Notes: generated by a model not told the origin, from the letters alone. A DNA stretch of 15,927 bases from Phascolarctobacterium sp. (GCA_016302525.1 JAEDNJ010000017.1:1-15927), one strand, 5' to 3'. Shown: positions 1 through 7,863, counted from the stretch's first letter. Program-made: numbers and translations.

Positions 1-1
1 G

Positions 2-250
2 TGGTTTTCAAGAAAAGAAATTGATAGATTGGGCTGGTTCTACAGTGATGCAAGTATACGCACCAATTTAGACATGGATAGATTTTTTGAAATGGAGGTT
101 CCTGTTCCTAAAATAGAGGTTCAAAGAAGCATTGTAGAGATATATAATGCATATAATGCTAGAAAAACAATCAACGAAAAACTAAAAGCACAAATCAAAG
201 ACATCTGCCCTATTCTAATTAAGGGCTCCTTAGAGGAAGCCAGTCGCTAA
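2..250 (+). CDS. hsdS: Type I restriction-modification specificity subunit (HsdS), C-terminal end, 5' truncated by window
   Basis: The frame is open from base 2 to the TAA at 248-250 (82 residues), so this is the tail of a longer gene that begins before the window. The visible part looks like the end of a target recognition domain of a type I specificity subunit: a G-W-x-Y-S-D-A segment with R-x-N-L-D, then the 'FFEMEVPVPKIEVQRSIV' stretch that in HsdS proteins leads into the conserved central or terminal helix. The rest is a lysine-rich helix (residues about 45-75) of the kind that spaces the two recognition domains. HsdS sets the DNA target of the HsdM2-S methylase and of the HsdR-containing nuclease. 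The gene ends 14 bp before hsdR, so the two are probably co-transcribed; hsdM should lie upstream. A TTG at 29 is an internal codon, not the start. Confidence 0.85.
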   Translation, partial: WFSRKEIDRLGWFYSDASIRTNLDMDRFFEMEVPVPKIEVQRSIVEIYNAYNARKTINEKLKAQIKDICPILIKGSLEEASR

Positions 251-264
251 AAGAGGTGTAATAG

Positions 265-3200
265 ATGGCAAAGCTGCAAGAATTTGAAAACTATAGAGGG
301 TATTACACAGAATCTGAATTTGAAGCTGCCTTTTTGTGCTATCTTAACGGAGTGGGCTGGGATTACTTGCCTGGCAGCTTAATTGAGAGACACAAACAAA
401 CGGATGTGCTTTATGAGGACGACTTCAAAGCTTTTTTGAAAAAGTGCAATAAAGACCTAGCCATGGAAGATATTGCTAATCTTTACGACACAGTGAATTT
501 ACTGGGCGCAGAAAGTGATTTTGCTGCTTTACATAAGCTTTATGGTCATTTGACAAATGGTGTATCATGCCATAATTTGAGCAATGGAACTACAGCTACT
601 GTACAATTAATTGATTTTGAAAATCCCCATAACAATATTTTTAGAGCCGTTAACCAATTTACTGTTGAATACAAAAATAACGGACAAGTTTTTAGTCGTA
701 GGCCAGATATTCTGCTTTATGTTAATGGTATACCCCTGTGCATTATGGAACTAAAAAATCCTGCCAAGGCTAATGCAACGGTTTATGATGCATGGGAGCA
801 GATTAATATTCGCTATTGGCGAGATATTCCTCATCTTTTGCGTTATTGTCCCTTGGCCTGTATTTCTGATGGCGTAAAAACAAGATTAGGAACTGTACGG
901 ACACCTTATGAGCATTTTTATGCATGGCGTAGGGTTGAGGATGGAGATAAGGTATCTACGCTACCCTTTGAAGAAATGGAAACCATGATTAAGGGTGTGT
1001 ATGCTCCGGCGCGTTTCCTTGAAATATTCAGAGATTATATCTATTTTCAGGATAGCATTTATGATAATGAAGAATTTGAAATTGTGTGCCGTTATCCGCA
1101 GTTTTTTGCTGCTAGACTTTTAAAGAAAAGCATTGTCAAGTCAGTAGAGACTAAAAGCGGTAAGGGTGGCACCTATTTTGGTGCAACAGGCTGTGGCAAA
1201 ACCTATACCATGGCCTTTTTGGCACGCCAATTAGCACTGCGCTGCAGTGATATTCCGCAAATAGGCTCTCCCACTATTATTATGATTGTTGATAGGGATG
1301 AGCTACAAAAGCAGGGAGCAAGGCTCTTTACTAAGAGTGAGGAGTTCTTGAATTTGGGCAAGGTATGCGTTGTTAAGGACAGAAAAATGCTGCGCCAAGA
1401 GCTGGGAGCCAAGGAAAGCGGTGGCTTTTATATTTGTACCATCCAAAAATTTTGTGACCGTGAGGATGATAAGGTTGGTCTTATCAATGAGCGCTCCAAT
1501 ATAATTTGCTTCTCTGACGAAGCACACAGAACCCAGATTGAGCATGCTAGAAGAATCCAATTCAGCAAGGATACTGATGAAAATATGCGGGCCATGATAT
1601 CTAAGCCCTATGCCAAGGTATTGCGGGAGGCTTTCCCACACGCAACCTTTGTAGGCTTTACTGGTACGCCTATAGCGGAAACATATCAGACCTTTGGTGA
1701 GGAAATTGACCGCTATACTATGGACCAAGCTGTGGCCGATGGCCTGACTGTGCCCATTAAATATCATCCTAGAATTACAAAGGTACTTTTGGATAAAGAG
1801 AAAATAAAGCAGATAGAGGATTATTATAAACAATGCGCTGAAGAAGGAGCAACAGCAGAGGATATTGCAGCTAGTAAGAAGGCCATGAGCTCCATGGAAG
1901 TTATCTTGAGCGAGCCGGGACGCTTAGACCGTCTTGTTGAGGATATCCATAACCATTATGTTGCGGCTTGTGCTGAAGACCCTGACAGAGTGCAAAAGGC
2001 TATGATAGTCTGTGCCAATAGACCAATTGCCTACACCCTTTTGACTAAGTTCCAAGCAAAATATCCTGAATGGTTTGTTGAAAAGAAGGCTCCGGATGGT
2101 CTGGAAGTTACAGATGAGGAGCTGCGTAAATTAAAGCCCATTCCCGTTATAGCTATGGTGGCTAGTGTTGGCAAGAATGACCCTGCTGATATGTACCAAT
2201 ATCTAGGTGGAACTAAAAATGACAAGCGCTCTGAAGAATTGGATATTGCTTTTAAACAAGAAAAATCCAATTTCCGCATTGCTATCGTAGTAGATATGTG
2301 GATTACTGGTTTTGACGTACCTACTCTGACCTATATGTATAATGATAAGCCATTGCAGAAGCATATGCTTATTCAAACAATTAGCCGTGTCAACAGAAAA
2401 TACCCTGGCAAGAATTATGGTATGATTATTGACTATATAGGCATTAGGGATAATATGCGACAAGCTATGAAGTTGTACGGTGGCAATACATCTGTAGCGC
2501 CAACGACAGATGATGTTGAGCAGGCAACAATGTTATTTAGGGAACAGTTGGAAATTCTCAAGGACTTGTTCAAGGACTATGATTTACGGCCGTTTTTGGA
2601 TGTAAACTGTGAGCCTACCTTGCGTTATAGGCTGCTAGCTAAGGCAGCGGAATATGTTTTCGTGAAGTCTGGAGTTTATAATTTCGCTGAAGCGAATAAG
2701 GTATCGAGCGTATCCTTCAAGACATATTTTCTTAAAACAGTGAAGCGTATGCGCTTAGCTTATGAGATTTGTCAGCCTTCTGGCGAGCTTGGTGAGGAAG
2801 AATCTGCTTTGGCACAATGCTTCATGGGCATAGCGGGCTTTGTGCGCAAAATGGGTGGCACCACTGAAATTGACACTGATGTCATGAATCGCAACGTTGC
2901 CAAAATGGTTGAGGAAGCCTTGAAATATAACAAGGTTGAAAGTGTTTTAGAAAATGGCGAAGAAGAGGATATTTTTGCACCAGAGTTCTATGAAAAGCTT
3001 TCTGATGTGAAAATGCCAGCAAGTAAATTAGAGGTGCTTGTAAAGAACCTGCGTAGGCAGATTACTGAATATGGCAGAACGAATAAGATTGCTGCACAAA
3101 AATATCAGGAAATGCTAGAAAAAACCATTGAGGAATATCATACAAGGCGCAAAAAACTCTCTATGGAAGAAGCAGGAGCAACACAAGAGGCTGTTTCCGA

Positions 3201-3600
3201 AGATATTATTAATAAGGCTACTGAACAGGCTTTGAAAATTTTGCGTGAATTGAACGAGAGCAAAGAAAGTTTTCGTAAAGTTGGCCTATCCTTTGAAGAG
3301 AAAGCGTTTTATGATATTTTAGTTACTATGCGTAATGAGCATAATTTTGAGTATGGCGAGGATAGAAATGTTGATGGCGTTGTCATTAACGATAAATGCA
3401 AGGCTTTGGCTCAAAAGGTAAAAGAGATTATTGATCTTAAGTCCAGCTATGCGGATTGGCTCAATAATCAAAATGTGCGTGACCAACTGAAATTTGATAT
3501 AAAGCTGTGCTTAATCAAGAACGGCTATCCACCGCAATACAGCCCTGAGGTATTCCGCAAGGTTATGGAGCAAGTGGAGAATTTTAAAGAGAATAATTAG
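265..3600 (+). CDS. hsdR: Type I restriction enzyme R subunit (HsdR): nuclease plus translocase
   Basis: An 1111-residue protein of usual HsdR length that cleaves DNA after ATP-driven translocation, in complex with HsdM and HsdS. The N-terminal PD-(D/E)xK nuclease is visible as R146-P147-D148 and E162-L163-K164 in 'GIPLCIMELKNPAK'. The superfamily 2 motor follows: Walker A G306-ATGCGKT-313 (K312), DEAH box D418-E419-A420-H421, motif III 'VGFTGTPI', the 'DMWITGFDVPTL' segment, and motif VI Q704-TISRVNR-711. The C-terminal third is helical and charged, as expected for the region that docks on the methylase. All key residues are present, so the gene looks intact. The ATG at 265 has AAGAGGTG upstream and sits 14 bp after hsdS, indicating one operon. 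Base use is more AT-rich than in the metabolic genes that follow, which fits a horizontally shared defence locus. Confidence 0.96.
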   Translation: MAKLQEFENYRGYYTESEFEAAFLCYLNGVGWDYLPGSLIERHKQTDVLYEDDFKAFLKKCNKDLAMEDIANLYDTVNLLGAESDFAALHKLYGHLTNGVSCHNLSNGTTATVQLIDFENPHNNIFRAVNQFTVEYKNNGQVFSRRPDILLYVNGIPLCIMELKNPAKANATVYDAWEQINIRYWRDIPHLLRYCPLACISDGVKTRLGTVRTPYEHFYAWRRVEDGDKVSTLPFEEMETMIKGVYAPARFLEIFRDYIYFQDSIYDNEEFEIVCRYPQFFAARLLKKSIVKSVETKSGKGGTYFGATGCGKTYTMAFLARQLALRCSDIPQIGSPTIIMIVDRDELQKQGARLFTKSEEFLNLGKVCVVKDRKMLRQELGAKESGGFYICTIQKFCDREDDKVGLINERSNIICFSDEAHRTQIEHARRIQFSKDTDENMRAMISKPYAKVLREAFPHATFVGFTGTPIAETYQTFGEEIDRYTMDQAVADGLTVPIKYHPRITKVLLDKEKIKQIEDYYKQCAEEGATAEDIAASKKAMSSMEVILSEPGRLDRLVEDIHNHYVAACAEDPDRVQKAMIVCANRPIAYTLLTKFQAKYPEWFVEKKAPDGLEVTDEELRKLKPIPVIAMVASVGKNDPADMYQYLGGTKNDKRSEELDIAFKQEKSNFRIAIVVDMWITGFDVPTLTYMYNDKPLQKHMLIQTISRVNRKYPGKNYGMIIDYIGIRDNMRQAMKLYGGNTSVAPTTDDVEQATMLFREQLEILKDLFKDYDLRPFLDVNCEPTLRYRLLAKAAEYVFVKSGVYNFAEANKVSSVSFKTYFLKTVKRMRLAYEICQPSGELGEEESALAQCFMGIAGFVRKMGGTTEIDTDVMNRNVAKMVEEALKYNKVESVLENGEEEDIFAPEFYEKLSDVKMPASKLEVLVKNLRRQITEYGRTNKIAAQKYQEMLEKTIEEYHTRRKKLSMEEAGATQEAVSEDIINKATEQALKILRELNESKESFRKVGLSFEEKAFYDILVTMRNEHNFEYGEDRNVDGVVINDKCKALAQKVKEIIDLKSSYADWLNNQNVRDQLKFDIKLCLIKNGYPPQYSPEVFRKVMEQVENFKENN

Positions 3601-3601
3601 T

Positions 3602-3727
3602 ATGTTTTACCAAATAGTTGATTTTCTGGTGCATAGAGATTTAGCAGATGAATATGTACCTTCTACGGATGAATTCAAGCATCCAGATGAAGTTTTGAAG
3701 ATGATGACAGCAATTATTGTTTGTTGA
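3602..3727 (+). CDS. Small ORF of 41 codons directly after hsdR, unknown
   Basis: An ATG one base after the hsdR stop opens a 41-residue frame (starts MFYQIVDFLVHRDL, ends MMTAIIVC) that closes at TGA 3725-3727, just before the operon terminator. No Shine-Dalgarno sequence is seen; expression would depend on coupling to hsdR termination. The composition is plausible for a real peptide (acidic middle, hydrophobic end). It could be a small accessory gene, the stump of a decayed longer gene, or chance. I do not recognise a family. Confidence 0.35.
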   Translation: MFYQIVDFLVHRDLADEYVPSTDEFKHPDEVLKMMTAIIVC

Positions 3728-3744
3728 ATCATGTCTAAATTGAT

Positions 3745-3783
3745 AGCTGTACTCACTATCTAAGGTGGGTACAGCTCTTTTTA
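3745..3783 (+). terminator. Intrinsic terminator of the restriction operon
   Basis: A 12-bp stem (AGCTGTACTCAC at 3745-3756 with GTGGGTACAGCT at 3765-3776, one G-U pair) with an 8-base loop is followed directly by CTTTTTAT. It lies just after the small ORF behind hsdR and separates the restriction locus from the dhaL promoter. Confidence 0.9.
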
Positions 3784-3799
3784 TATTTTGTAGCCCATA

Positions 3800-3828
3800 T
3801 TGAAAATATAGCCCTAATATGCTATACT
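3800..3828 (+). promoter_or_regulatory. Sigma-70-type promoter for the dhaL-dhaK-lsrF operon
   Basis: TTGAAA (3800-3805), a spacer of exactly 17 bases, then TATACT (3823-3828). It sits between the restriction-operon terminator and dhaL, giving a predicted leader of about 43 nt. No clear operator palindrome was found beside it. Confidence 0.8.
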
Positions 3829-3877
3829 GTATTTAGTTATAAGATATGCTTATAAATTTCTAGGTGAGGTGAAGATT

Positions 3878-4486
3878 ATGCTGACAAAGGCAGAATTACA
3901 AGCAAGATTAAAGAATGCTTGCCAAGAGGTTATCTCTGCTGAAGCAGAGCTGACAGAAATCGATTCTCATTTTGGTGATGCTGACCATGGCGTAACTATG
4001 ACTAAGATTGCTAATGCAATTCTTGAGGGCGTAGAGGAGGCCGAGGGCGGTATGCAGGCTGTTATTGATGAGGCTGCCTGCAATGTAATGATGATTAACG
4101 GCGGCAGTGCTGTGCCCCTGTGGAATACCTGGCTCGACGCAATGCAGGAAGAGGCTGCAGAGGGTGAGGAAATGGATGTTGCTGCTGTTAAGAATATGTT
4201 TAAACACGCCTGTGACGAGCTGGCAGCCCTGTCTAAGGCAAAGGTAGGGGACAAGACTATGATGGATACCCTCATCCCTGCTACAGAGGCTCTGGTAGCC
4301 TGTGAGGGTGATATTGACGCTATCTTTAATGCAGCTAAGGAGGCTGCAATAGCTGGCTGTGAGGCCTCTAAGGGTTTTGTTTCCAAGTTCGGTCGTGCGC
4401 GTAGCTATGGCGAAAAAACCATTGGCACTGCTGATGCAGGTGCAACCAGCATGAAGTATTTCTTCGTAGGTCTGGCTAAAAAATAG
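3878..4486 (+). CDS. dhaL: Dihydroxyacetone kinase-type subunit L (DhaL), nucleotide-binding
   Basis: A 202-residue DhaL homologue, the subunit that carries ADP/ATP and passes phosphate to a hydroxy-ketone held on DhaK. The Mg-nucleotide site is visible as D29, D34 and D36 in 'DSHFGDADHG', spaced as in characterised DhaL. It is followed by a 'GGSAVPLWNTW' loop, 'VGDKTMMDTL', and the C-terminal 'GRARSYGEKTIGTADAGATS' nucleotide-binding loop. The ATG at 3878 is preferred because AGGTGAGG (3862-3869) lies 8 bases upstream; a GTG at 3869 in the same frame overlaps that ribosome site. It is the first gene of an apparent five-gene operon, with dhaK 56 bp downstream. No DhaM (PTS phosphodonor) or DhaR regulator is encoded in the window, so the subunit may use free ATP or a DhaM encoded elsewhere. 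The real substrate may not be dihydroxyacetone. Confidence 0.9.
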   Translation: MLTKAELQARLKNACQEVISAEAELTEIDSHFGDADHGVTMTKIANAILEGVEEAEGGMQAVIDEAACNVMMINGGSAVPLWNTWLDAMQEEAAEGEEMDVAAVKNMFKHACDELAALSKAKVGDKTMMDTLIPATEALVACEGDIDAIFNAAKEAAIAGCEASKGFVSKFGRARSYGEKTIGTADAGATSMKYFFVGLAKK

Positions 4487-4493
4487 TTTAATT

Positions 4494-4514
4494 TTCCAGG
4501 CAGCAGACCTGGAA
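4494..4514 (+). other. Intercistronic hairpin between dhaL and dhaK
   Basis: TTCCAGG (4494-4500) pairs perfectly with CCTGGAA (4508-4514) around a 7-base loop, 8 bases after the dhaL stop. No U-tract follows, so it is not a terminator; it may be an mRNA stability or processing element, or chance. Confidence 0.4.
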
Positions 4515-4542
4515 GCAATATAAAATTTAGGAGGAACTTATT

Positions 4543-5541
4543 ATGGCAATGAAAAAATTCATTAACGATCCTGCAACCTTAACCGACGAGTTATTAGAGG
4601 GTATGGCCCTTGCTTATGGTGATTTAGTAGAATTAGAAGGTCATATGGTCATTAACAAGGGTTTGGCTACTGCTGACCGTGTTACCATTGTTACCTACGG
4701 CGGTTCTGGTCACGAGCCTGCACAATGCTGCTATGTTGGCGAGGGTGCTTTAGATATTCAGGTTGTAGGCGATATTTTTGCTGCTCCTAATCCGGCTACT
4801 GTATTTGAAGCTGTTAAAAAGGCTGATAAGGGACATGGCGTGCTGCTCTTAACCCTGAACCATGCTGGCGATATGCTTTGCGGCAAAATGGTTATGAAGA
4901 TGGTTAAAAAGGCTGGCCTGAATGTTAAACAAGTTATCACCCAAGAGGATATTTCTAATGCACCTCGCTCTGACGGAGAAAACCGCCGTGGCTTAGCAGG
5001 CGCTGTTCCTATGTATCACATTGTGGCTGCTGCTGCTCGTGAAGGCAAGAGCCTGGAAGAATGTGCAGCTTTAGCACAAGAATATGCTGATTGCATGGCT
5101 ACTATCGCTGTTGCTGCTAAATGTGCAACTCATCCGCAAACTGGCGCACCCTTTGGTGATTTAGGCGATAGTGATATGGACATCGGTATGGGTCAGCATG
5201 GTGAAGGTGGTGGCGGTCGTATGCCTATGAAGACTGCTAAGGAAACTATCGAAATCATGGCTGCTGCTTTAGTAAAGGATATTCCTGTTGCTGCTGGCGA
5301 CAAGGTATTCGTTATGATTAATGGCTCTGGCGCTACTACCTTAATGGAACAATTTATCCTCTATAAGGATTGCGTTGCTTACTTAAAGGGCTTAGGTATT
5401 GAGGTTGTTGCTAACATGGTAGGTGAGGTTCTGACCGTGCAAGAGCAAGCTGGCTTCCAACTGAACATTGCTAAATGGAATGATGAGTTCCTGAGACTGT
5501 GGAACACCCCAGTTCATACCCCTGTATTTTTCAAAGAATAA
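4543..5541 (+). CDS. dhaK: Dihydroxyacetone kinase-type subunit K (DhaK), substrate-binding
   Basis: A 332-residue DhaK homologue. This subunit binds short-chain hydroxy-ketones as a covalent hemiaminal on a histidine and presents them to DhaL for phosphorylation. Signature features are 'TYGGSGHEP' with G53-G54-S55-G56-H57, matching the substrate-binding GGSGHEP of the family, and 'DIGMGQHGEGG' containing H219, which aligns with the catalytic histidine (H218 in the E. coli protein). The length is that of stand-alone DhaK, not the fused ATP-dependent kinase of about 580 residues. AGGAGG at 4529-4534 lies 8 bases before the ATG. The next gene, an LsrF-type aldolase, begins 34 bp downstream, suggesting the phosphorylated product feeds an aldol or thiolase step. 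Related DhaK proteins act on erythrulose and other ketoses, so dihydroxyacetone is only one candidate. Confidence 0.92.
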   Translation: MAMKKFINDPATLTDELLEGMALAYGDLVELEGHMVINKGLATADRVTIVTYGGSGHEPAQCCYVGEGALDIQVVGDIFAAPNPATVFEAVKKADKGHGVLLLTLNHAGDMLCGKMVMKMVKKAGLNVKQVITQEDISNAPRSDGENRRGLAGAVPMYHIVAAAAREGKSLEECAALAQEYADCMATIAVAAKCATHPQTGAPFGDLGDSDMDIGMGQHGEGGGGRMPMKTAKETIEIMAAALVKDIPVAAGDKVFVMINGSGATTLMEQFILYKDCVAYLKGLGIEVVANMVGEVLTVQEQAGFQLNIAKWNDEFLRLWNTPVHTPVFFKE

Positions 5542-5575
5542 TTTAAATATATGTGTAGAAACTAAAGGAGACAAA

Positions 5576-6457
5576 ATGGCTGACGCTATTGGTAATAAAG
5601 ATGCAAAGGATTATTATCTGGATATACCCCAGACTAATACCGCTTTCTTTGCAAAGGGCTTAAACAACACTGACTGGGGCATGAAGAACCGTCTGTCCCG
5701 CATTTTCAATCCTGTTTCCGGCAATACTGTTATGCTGGCCTTCGATCATGGCTACATGATGGGCTCCACTGCTGGGTTGGAGCGTATGGATGTAACTATT
5801 GAGCCTCTCTGCGCTTATGCAGATGTACTCATGGCTACCCGTGGCGCTATTCGTTCCTGCATTCCTCCTACCTATAACAAGGCTCTCTGCTTAAGAGCTA
5901 CCCACGATACCTCTGTGCTGTTCGAGGATATGTCCGTAGGTAATGGCTGGGGCGTTGACATGGAGGATGCAATCCGCATGAATGCTAGTGCTATCGCTAT
6001 TCAATGCTTTGTTGGCGGCGAAGGCGAGCGCGATTCCTTAGAAACTCTCTGCCGTGCTTGTGATGCCGGTTACAAATATGGTGTACCTGTTCTGGGCGTT
6101 ACTGCTGTTGGTAAGCAAATGGCTCGTACCACCAAGTATTTCCTGCTGGCAACCCGTATTTTGGCTGAATTAGGCGCAAGCTTTGTCAAGACCTACTACT
6201 GCGAGGACTTTGAAAAGGTTGTAGCTGCTTGTCCTGTGCCCATCGTTATCGCTGGCGGTAAGAAGCTGCCTGAGGCTGAAGCTCTGACCATGGCTTATCA
6301 GGCTATCCAATGCGGTGCTCGTGGCGTAGATATGGGCCGCAACATTTTCCAAAGCGACCATCCTATCGCAATGTGCAAGGCTGTAGCTAAGGTTGTCCAT
6401 GAGGGCTACACCGATAAGCTGGCTTATGAGTTCTATCTGGACGAGGCTAATAAATAA
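5576..6457 (+). CDS. lsrF: LsrF-like class I aldolase/thiolase (DeoC/FbaB superfamily)
   Basis: A 293-residue TIM-barrel enzyme that from memory matches E. coli LsrF along its length: 'DWGMKNRLSRIFNP', 'TVMLAFDHGYMMG', 'GLERMD', 'VPIVIAGGKKLPEAEAL' and 'VDMGRNIFQSDHPIAM' are all conserved. The Schiff-base lysine is K205 in 'SFVKTYYCEDF', corresponding to K203 of LsrF. LsrF performs the last step of autoinducer-2 breakdown, moving an acetyl group from 3-hydroxy-2,4-pentanedione-5-phosphate to CoA and leaving dihydroxyacetone phosphate. Here there are no LsrK, LsrG, LsrR or Lsr transporter genes nearby; instead dhaL and dhaK precede it and a small VOC-like gene follows. AAAGGAG lies 5 bases before the ATG. 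Family membership is firm, but the exact substrate is inferred and could be another phosphorylated ketose. Confidence 0.85.
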   Translation: MADAIGNKDAKDYYLDIPQTNTAFFAKGLNNTDWGMKNRLSRIFNPVSGNTVMLAFDHGYMMGSTAGLERMDVTIEPLCAYADVLMATRGAIRSCIPPTYNKALCLRATHDTSVLFEDMSVGNGWGVDMEDAIRMNASAIAIQCFVGGEGERDSLETLCRACDAGYKYGVPVLGVTAVGKQMARTTKYFLLATRILAELGASFVKTYYCEDFEKVVAACPVPIVIAGGKKLPEAEALTMAYQAIQCGARGVDMGRNIFQSDHPIAMCKAVAKVVHEGYTDKLAYEFYLDEANK

Positions 6458-6491
6458 ACTTGAGTGTTTTTGAATTTGGAGGAAGATAAAG

Positions 6492-6815
6492 ATGTCTGCT
6501 GAATATATGCATATTGGTATTCCTGTTCTCAACAAAAAGCCCGGCATGATTTACAACGAATGGGGTAAATTCTGGGTAAATGAAAGCGTTGATGCTTATG
6601 ATTACAAGATTGAATATCTGAAATTTGAAGAAGGCACCCGTTTCCCTGAAATTCTGTCCAAGGTTCCTCATGTAGCTTATAAGGTAGATAATATGGATCC
6701 TTATGTTGCTGAGGCTGACCGTATTGTTTTTGGTCCTGAGGTGCTGAGCGACACTGTTCGTTTGGCTTTCATCGTTAAGGATGATGCTTTAATCGAGCTG
6801 TACGAAGAAAAATAA
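6492..6815 (+). CDS. Small VOC/glyoxalase-fold-like protein of unknown function
   Basis: A 107-residue soluble protein with a pattern reminiscent of the vicinal oxygen chelate fold: an N-terminal 'YMHIGIPV' strand with H7, a 'VPHVAYKVDNM' strand with H60, and a closing 'DTVRLAFIVKDDALIELYEE' pair of strands with E102. H7, H60 and E102 fall where the metal ligands of glyoxalase-type enzymes usually lie. At 107 residues it is short for two full beta-alpha-beta3 modules, so the assignment is tentative. GGAGG at 6478-6482 is 9 bases before the ATG, and it follows the aldolase by 34 bp. In the Lsr pathway the enzyme before LsrF is the small isomerase LsrG, from a different fold family; this protein could fill an analogous isomerase or epimerase role. 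That is inference from position only. Confidence 0.6.
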   Translation: MSAEYMHIGIPVLNKKPGMIYNEWGKFWVNESVDAYDYKIEYLKFEEGTRFPEILSKVPHVAYKVDNMDPYVAEADRIVFGPEVLSDTVRLAFIVKDDALIELYEEK

Positions 6816-6838
6816 GAGGAGCTAGGGTTAGTAATAGT

Positions 6839-7492
6839 ATGCGTTTATACATCATCCGTCATGGCGAGACAAATCTGAATACCACTGGTAATCTGCAAGG
6901 ACATATCGACCCGCCCTTAAACGAAAATGGCATTGAGCTAGCTAGAATCTGTGGCGAGAAAATGGCTGACATTGACTTTGCCTATGCTGTGTCCAGCCCC
7001 TCTAGCAGAGCCTATGTGACTGCGCAAACCGTTTTGGCGCAAAGCAAAAAGGAGAATGTGCCTATCTTCACCGATAAGCGGCTCATGGAAATGGCCTTTG
7101 GTGAGTGGGAGGGCAAGTGCGCTAGCCCGAATAACTTTGAGCTGGGCATTGACAACTGGTCTGACTTCTTCTGTAAGCCCTTTGAGTTTGTGGGCTGCGA
7201 GGGCTTTGAGGGCTGTGCTAAGCTGGTGGAAAGAGCCAATTCTTTCTTAGATGAGCTTATCGCCAAGGAGGGCAGCACGGACAAGAATATTCTGGTTGCT
7301 ACGCATGGCTGTACTGTGCGCGCTCTGTGCAATCGTTATTACGAGGATCCGCGTGATTTTTGGCAGGGTCTCTGTCCTTATAACTGCGCTGTGAATATTA
7401 TCGAGGTTAAGGATGGCGTTGGCAGCCTGATTGGACGAGATGTAATCTACTATGATGAAAACCTCTGCAAGGATTTTTATAAAACTGAATAG
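6839..7492 (+). CDS. Histidine phosphatase family protein (phosphoglycerate mutase-like), intact copy
   Basis: A 217-residue member of the branch-1 histidine phosphatase superfamily. The phosphohistidine motif is R7-H8-G9-E10 at the very N terminus, followed by 'SPSSRAYVTAQTV' (arginine pocket), 'EMAFGEWEGK' (acid loop) and the second catalytic histidine H156 in 'VATHGCTVRAL'. All catalytic residues are present. Such enzymes dephosphorylate sugar phosphates, nucleotides or cobalamin precursors, and sequence does not tell which. It is the last gene of the dhaL operon, 23 bp after the VOC-like gene, and is followed by a strong terminator. Its ribosome site is weak and distant (GAGGAG about 18 bases and TAGGG about 11 bases upstream). 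From codon 115 (base 7181) onward, its sequence is the left part of a 1142-bp tandem duplication. Confidence 0.9.
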   Translation: MRLYIIRHGETNLNTTGNLQGHIDPPLNENGIELARICGEKMADIDFAYAVSSPSSRAYVTAQTVLAQSKKENVPIFTDKRLMEMAFGEWEGKCASPNNFELGIDNWSDFFCKPFEFVGCEGFEGCAKLVERANSFLDELIAKEGSTDKNILVATHGCTVRALCNRYYEDPRDFWQGLCPYNCAVNIIEVKDGVGSLIGRDVIYYDENLCKDFYKTE

Positions 7493-7513
7493 GCTTATTT
7501 TGAAGCTGTAAAC

Positions 7514-7557
7514 AAAAGACATAGCTGAACCGCTAAAGGTTTGGCTATGTCTTTTTT
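7514..7557 (+). terminator. Intrinsic terminator of the dhaL operon, left copy
   Basis: AAAGACATAGC pairs with GCTATGTCTTT, and the stem extends inward with TGAACC against GGTTTG (two G-U pairs) around a GCTAAA loop; a run of six T follows. The A-rich 5' side could let it also act on the opposite strand, but no gene converges on it. Confidence 0.92.
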
Positions 7558-7749
7558 AGTTAACTTCAATAATGCTTAAACGGTTTATAAGTCCGTCGAA
7601 AGTAAATGCTTTCAACTATTGCTTATAATATGTTTTATGGAAGAAGGTACAACCATAGCTTTGTTGATTATAAAATGATTTATGTCTGTCAAAGCTTTTT
7701 GCTTATATTCAGAAGCTCAGCATTTGCTAACAATTAGGAAATAGCCATA

Positions 7750-7778
7750 TTGTAATTAGACAAATTGTGGGGTATAAT
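7750..7778 (+). promoter_or_regulatory. Putative promoter of the PPK2 gene, left copy
   Basis: TTGTAA (7750-7755), a 17-base spacer and a perfect TATAAT (7773-7778) preceded by GGGG. The predicted start lies about 270 bases upstream of the PPK2 ATG. In this copy it drives only the truncated chimera. Confidence 0.65.
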
Positions 7779-7863
7779 TACTAACATAGCATATGGCATA
7801 TTTTTAGAGCTTTGGCTAGAACACTATCTGAAATAAGCTTTAATAGTTTTATTCTACAAGACT

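Noticed and set aside
1303..1833. 176-codon minus-strand frame inside hsdR
   Set aside because: It overlaps the well-supported DEAH helicase region of HsdR and has no family resemblance.
7056..7250. 64-codon frame overlapping the phosphatase gene
   Set aside because: It is another-frame reading of the phosphatase gene; its end is shared with the chimera tail only because the same DNA is duplicated.
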